Of a stretch of 64,000 bases of DNA, positions 58,591-64,000 are shown piece after piece; positions within the stretch are counted from its first letter, which is position 1, and every line of letters begins with the position of its first letter. The DNA is from Isoetes taiwanensis. Lineage: Eukaryota > Streptophyta > Lycopodiopsida > Isoetales > Isoetaceae. The position numbers and the translations under genes were made by a program. The notes below the pieces were generated by a model, which saw nothing but the letters and a program-made list of their open reading frames with translations, was not told the origin of the DNA and made no database searches. The stretch is taken from assembly GCA_021234155.1 (NCBI GenBank), contig JAJEKV010000073.1, positions 1,582,001-1,646,000 on the forward strand, written 5' to 3'.

Positions 58591-61500
58591 CCACTACAGT
58601 CATACAATTAATTCAAAGCATAACACTTTTATCTTTTACTAAGTTAGTGATAAAGATATATCATGTTGCATATATAACAATGTACCTGTAAGCTACTGGA
58701 AATAAAATTAATGCCGTATAGATTATTACACTTGAAGAAAATGGATGCTTCCTTTCTTTGTAGGCACGTTAGGATGGTTGTAGACACCATTATTCAAGCT
58801 TTGTCATACTAAAATGAGATAAATGACAGCATCATATACTCTTTACAACTTAGGAGCACAGAGCGTGTGTGTTCGTGTTTCTCTCTATGTTCTATCTTGA
58901 TCCTTTGATCTATCATTATGGCATCTCAAAGATCTTTATCCCTTCTAGTTGTGTATGCCATATAAGAAGTTTAATGCAACAAGTTGCTTGAGATATCCTA
59001 TAATTATTGCATTTTCATATTCATCTCAGAACAACAATATATTTGAGCATCTTCATCATCTGGCTGCCACTTCCTATGGTTCTATTTTTTTTTATGGTTC
59101 TGTATGGTTGTCAAAACAATCAAAAGCATGTTGCATGTGAATATGTCCACTTCTTTTCCTGAATGTCATAAAATAGAGGATTTGACAAAGAAATTAAGTG
59201 ACTGAAGCGACTATAGCTACACTAATCTTTCTGCAGTAATTGGGATCAACATGCTTAATGCATAGTGAAATACTGGCTTAACAAAAGTATAAGACCCGAC
59301 AACTTTTAACAATATCATCACAGTTGTGGAGTATCCATCACTTTTAGTATAATAGTTTAGCAATATCAACATAGACTCATGTGACTAACTTACTATCTTA
59401 TGGCAAAAGAAGCCAAATTGTTGCTTGCAACTCTATTATTAATGTAGAACTATTATATCAGTATGCTTCAACACTATAGAAATCACATATCACTTAATTA
59501 AAATATACAAACGATTCAGCTCCTAATTGTTCTAAACAAAGCACAGTCAATGCGCCATAGGCCCTCGAAATATACAAAGTCTCAGTAGTTCCAAATATGT
59601 TTTGTACTCAACCTTGCATAAAGGTAACTCAATACATGTACCTGCTACAAGGTCAAAATCCTCCTATCTTAAGTAATCTCTTCTTCTTCTTCTTCTTCTT
59701 CTTCTTCTTCTTCTTCTTCTTCTTCTTCTTCACCAAGACTACTAACAGATTATAGTAAAAACATTTTACTAAACCGTATTCGTTCAAGGCAAAGATTACC
59801 CAACACATATCCATCCTGGCGTTACCCAGGCCACAACTGGAAGGCACATTACCTCAAACACATATATTAGTATGAAAGTAGAACAATAAAGTAGCAAAGC
59901 ATTATTTTAGAAGATCTGTGCATTAATCTGTAGATTGTAACAATGTATGATCAAAGTAGAGACATAAAATATTACTGTAGATTATTCCAATGTATGATCA
60001 AAATAAAGACATAAAAGTATTCTTGTCAGAATTATTCCCAACATTATCAAGTAAAAAAATAGAGGTACAAAGTAAGTTTAGCTTTAGTTACGCTGTATGA
60101 TCAAAATAAAGACATAAAGTATTACTATAAATTATTCTCATCTATATGTCAAGTAAAAAAAAATATAGGTACAAAGTAAGTGTAGATTTAGTTACGCTTC
60201 CAGTAATTCCATCTCCAAGTTAACGCCAACTCTAACAGCAAATAAGAGACAATTGGAGGAGAGAACCCGTACCTGCAGCCAATCATGCAAACGTTAGCAG
60301 TAATCCCGGTAACGATGCAAGGGCCAAAAGGTACATTGGGTCTCTCAGTTTATCACTGATCACCAATTGTATCCTTTTGCCCTGAGGTGACATTTAACAA
60401 GAAAAGGAAACTAGAATACAATATATTAAATTTACCAATTGGTCTCAAGCATTATGGTCTCAAGCATTACCATTAGACGAGAACTAATCTCTTAGTCCCA
60501 AATCTAGCTGGCAACCTTGATAACCATAGTCAATTTCATAGCATATCCTAACATTTTTATCATTTTAAACTACAACAGCAAACCTTATTGCTTTAGACAT
60601 AATACGCCTAGACGTGCTACATGCATCCAAGCATGTAAGAATAAATCAGTGGCTATTTTAACTAATTGATGCCTAGACATGCTACAAGCATCCTAGCACA
60701 TACAGGTCGGTCTGTAGTATTAATCAGATAACACAAACTAGTGAATCATTATCCTGCATAAGACTTACATCACAAAGATGCCTATCTGTGCAACCATTTT
60801 AACAAACAAGTTGCATGCTTCTGCAGTTAGAAAACTCAGCCCATTTATTTCGTTCAAGAAAACCCATGTAGCCTTAGTTGCTTAAACATCACAGTTCTAA
60901 ACCATGCCATTTAGACCAGACGTTTATGATCAAGGCATTCATGTTGGAGCAAGTAAAGTATAGTAAACAATTTATCCCTAAAAAGGAATAGCATAGAAAT
61001 CTGTAGAACTATTGGGATCATGCTCTTTTTACAGCATTACATTTCTATACATCATGTGACAGGAAATATTTTATGCATAAAAACCTGAGTTTTTTGCGCT
61101 CCCATCTGTCGTAGGTTGTCTTTGCTTAACCATTTGACTTCCTGTTTCTGAAACCCTGCTATGGCCACATTATGATCCATCTTACAGCAATAAATAAGGT
61201 AATGAATGCCAATAGCATGCAACACAAAATACCTTTTTTGCTCTGTCATAATATAACCTGCTTTATTCCAGCATCAAGGCAGCTTTTATGTATATTAGAG
61301 CTATCAACCACAGACAAGGAATAGAGCACCATATTTTGGGTTGTCGAATCCATCTTGGCAGAGCCTTATAAGGCAAAACGAAATTTGGCATGCCATATTT
61401 TGCAGGGAGCGACTCCACATGGCTGTACTTCATAGCCAGATCTTCCCATGAACCATTTGGCAGCAAATTCGGCATCTTGGCATGATAATTGGCCTTCATA

Positions 61501-62155
61501 GTGCAGATAAGTGCAGATCGCTCTCTCTCTTGCAGCTGGTTTCCAGCAAAAAAGGTTAGGTTAGCCCTTTGGGCGGCCGTTTTGGCACCACTCTGAGCCC
61601 TAACTCATTTTTACCAGAAATATTTTTTGACGAAACAAAAGGACCTTTTTCTTTTGTGTTAGACCCAACCATTCCATTTTCCGGAAGCATATAAGGGTCT
61701 TTGCCTATTACGAAACTTCTCCAAGCATATGTAGGCCCATTGTTTACACCTAGCTTTTTGCAAACAAGTTGGCTTTTGGCTTTTGCCATGCAAGCTAAGA
61801 AAAATGAGCGCTTGCACAAAACCCATAAGCTAAGGAAAAAAGTAGCATGCAAATACACTTGCATGTTGAGCCACATGTCAAGAATGCTTTAAAGTCAAAT
61901 GCATGCCCAAGATTATAGAAAAATCCCATAGGCTTTCTCCTTAGTCTATACTATACTAGAAATTTAAGGATAGCTTTTCCGCCACATTCATTTTCCAATA
62001 GCAACCAATACACACTTTATGTGTAAATTGCAACAATGTTTTTTTTCACATATAGTGTAAAGGCCAAAACCAACCTTAGGCAAATTATGGCACCAAGATG
62101 CGTCTTGGGCATATTAGGCTTAGTACTTTGCCAAACACATGTTTCACATTCACAA

Positions 62156-62158
<3 letters not shown>
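58591..62158. other. AT-rich DNA without a recognised gene
   Basis: No supported gene. A (CTT)n microsatellite spans about 59680-59731. Near 60.0-60.2 kb the phrase AAAATAAAGACATAAA recurs in roughly 110-bp units. Open stretches at 61263-61499 and 61556-61876 (-) have no family features. Confidence 0.5.
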
Positions 62159-62189
<31 letters not shown>

Positions 62190-64000
62190 AAGGTTGTTTT
62201 TATATTGCATCTAAGAAAGATACATCAGAGGGTATATCATAGGAGACATACCTAATAAGTTCATGATACTATATGGCCAAAACTCATGATCCATAAAAGG
62301 ATTCATGATGCCAAAAAAAGTTACATGGTCCTTGTAAAAGGGATCCATGAACCATAATAAAACAGCCAGAAACATAAACTGTTTAAACAAAATAGTGTAG
62401 CAGTCAGAAAGAGAAGAGTTCTCTTTAGGCCTATTTTCAAGATCAATCTCCATCCACTAGATCCTGCATAGTAATATCAGCAACTCCACTGTTTCCCAAG
62501 ATGGTAAGAAGAGTATCCAGTACACTTGTCTGGAAATTGGTGAAGTCAAGAAGCAAAGAAAGACGTGAGCCTCCCTTTCGCTCACGCCATTTGTGGTAAA
62601 GATTGGTAAAGTGAGGCTTAAGACTATTGTACCTCCATACCTCAGCCCGTTTCAACACTTTCTTAATAGCTTTGGCATGTATAACCTCTTGTTTCAGTTG
62701 GACCAGCCTCTCATTAAGTTCCGATCGAGACAATTGTGATTCCTCCTCATCCGAGTCTGCAGCAACTCCCATTGCTCGATCCATACTCCCAACTCTATAG
62801 AGTCTCCTCTGTGCATCTGTGCAAAACATCATCTGAAATGGTTAGATTAGTTAGAAAGAAATCATATAATCCATAGAATTTTCCCAGGGTGTTCCAAGTT
62901 GGATCATATTTCTTTCCTTTAATCATCCTATGAGCTATGGCTGTGATTTGGATGATATCAACAAAAGCTCTCTTAAGCCAAATGATGGAGGGGGGCTGAT
63001 CATTAATAACAACCCTATTCTGTGTAAACTGGACCACCCAAAGAACTCAAAGTTCTTGTGGTACTTTCCAACCTTTGTCCTTAGTATCCCAAAAACTTAG
63101 CGATTTTTGATCGTAGGGGTACCTTTATTGATCTGGGCGGACCAACTCCAAAACTCAATCAACCATGGACATGTAAAGACATGGTTTGAAGTTTCCACTG
63201 CCACACCGAGGACACAAATTAGACATGGACACTGTCAAATTTTGCTCTCTTCTGATTTGTTTGCAAACTCTGGTGAACAGCCAGCCACCTAAAAGCTTTG
63301 ATTTTATTAGCAGAATAACCTGACCATCCTTGTGCACATATTTCTGCAAGTTTGTCTTCTTTGACCGCCATAAATATCCCCGCCTTGGAGAGTTTATGTG
63401 GTACCGTGAGCTTTATAGATTTCTCCCGGGAATACCATTCTTTGTTATTCAAATGCCATGTACTTGTATTTTGAGTGAACTCTTCATATCCCTCCATTCT
63501 ACTTATAATTGTCCTGAATATTTCTTTGTCTAGTTCTGATCCCTTTGTTTTCTCTGCTAATTCCTCCCAAGTCATCCATCTTTCCTGCACCCTCAGATCC
63601 TCAAAAGTTCTAATGCCACTATTGTGCCCTTTGCATGTATGTATTTTTGTGGGTGTTTTAAAGCAAAGACGACCTATGTTTTTCGATGCAAAATCGGGGT
63701 GCCAAAAGAAATGCAAATCTTTGCTTGTAGCATCAATATTAGGGGGTTCGTAACACAAGGATGCATTATTCCAGGCCTCCAAAGATCCTTTTAATAATAC
63801 TAGAGGTACCGGGCATGGGGATATTTGGAAGAAGGTCGAGTCCGGAAGTTGATGCTTTAGGGTATGACTTCCCTGAGGTGGAAGGATTCCTGAATCCAGA
63901 ATTTCATGAGTTGTAAAGCAGGGGATGGCCTTGTGGCATAAATAGCTTTCCATACCATTTTTGCTGCTAATGCCTGAGCTTGAATGAACATGTCCTTACA
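62159..64000 (-). mobile_element. 3' part of a poly-A LINE, continuing past the window
   Basis: On the - strand, 63953-63219 encodes the post-RT region of an L1-type ORF2 (FFWHPDFASKNIGRL, LRVQERWMTWEELAEK, NKIKAFRWLAVHQSL, then a Cys knuckle CPRCGSG). It continues in pieces (PSIIWLKRAFVDIIQITAIA, KKYDPTWNTLGKFY) to a terminal charged region ending LVDGD at 62443. A 3' UTR and a 25-bp A tail (T at 62159-62183) follow. The RT core would lie right of position 64000. Frame breaks near 63.05 and 62.8 kb suggest it is inactive. Confidence 0.75.

Noticed and set aside
59653-59847. Lys-rich small protein on the - strand
   Set aside because: It is the translation of the (CTT)n microsatellite.

Overview
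The window is nuclear DNA of a land plant, most likely a fern or another plant with swimming sperm. The evidence is intron-rich plant genes with GT..AG borders, plant-type PPR, S-locus-lectin, LRR-kinase and LEA sequences, several LINEs, Helitrons, tRNA-box repeats, and a tentative relative of the centriole protein CEP295. Gene density is very low and almost every recognisable coding region is broken or partial, so this is a transposon-dominated region. No rRNA gene, functional-looking tRNA gene or CRISPR array was seen.

Layout. 0-6.5 kb: a LINE ORF1 fragment, a hairpin repeat, a roughly 1-kb element flanked by 11-bp direct repeats, and long pyrimidine-rich DNA. 6.5-11.3 kb: a mosaic of gene pieces, all on +: a LEA-like 11-mer repeat region, an S-locus lectin kinase ectodomain pseudogene, a PPR pseudogene, and an eight-exon remnant of DDI1 (retropepsin plus UBA). 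11-21 kb: no convincing gene; dispersed hairpin repeats, tandem duplications, and a Helitron 3' end at 18993.

21.4-30 kb: a GC- and CpG-rich block on the - strand. It holds a decayed multi-exon gene for an FCP1/HAD-like phosphatase. Its introns, 3' flank and upstream DNA carry about 17 copies of a near-perfect palindrome (core TCTCGACTCGCGAGTCGAGA), plus six long foldbacks and a separate 80-nt hairpin. No named element family that I know explains this combination; it is the most unusual part of the window. 30.3-33.2 kb: a degenerate transposase-like gene of DUF7869 type. 33.6-35.5 kb: a 5'-truncated L1-type LINE.

37.2-39.5 kb: a nested stack in which a tRNA-box repeat is interrupted by an 886-bp TIR element and a 605-bp hAT-like element. 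39.5-48.7 kb: two incomplete copies of an SNM1/Apollo nuclease gene, each next to the same dispersed repeat, flank a small coiled-coil gene resembling the CEP295 N-terminus. One intron of that gene holds a LINE with an ATTCT-repeat tail. 50.9-58.3 kb: a tandem array of 366-444 bp tRNA-box units, interrupted by a structurally complete 4405-bp Helitron whose empty site can be read exactly and which carries captured gene fragments. 58.3-62.1 kb: AT-rich DNA with microsatellites. 62.2-64 kb: the 3' part of another poly-A LINE running off the window.
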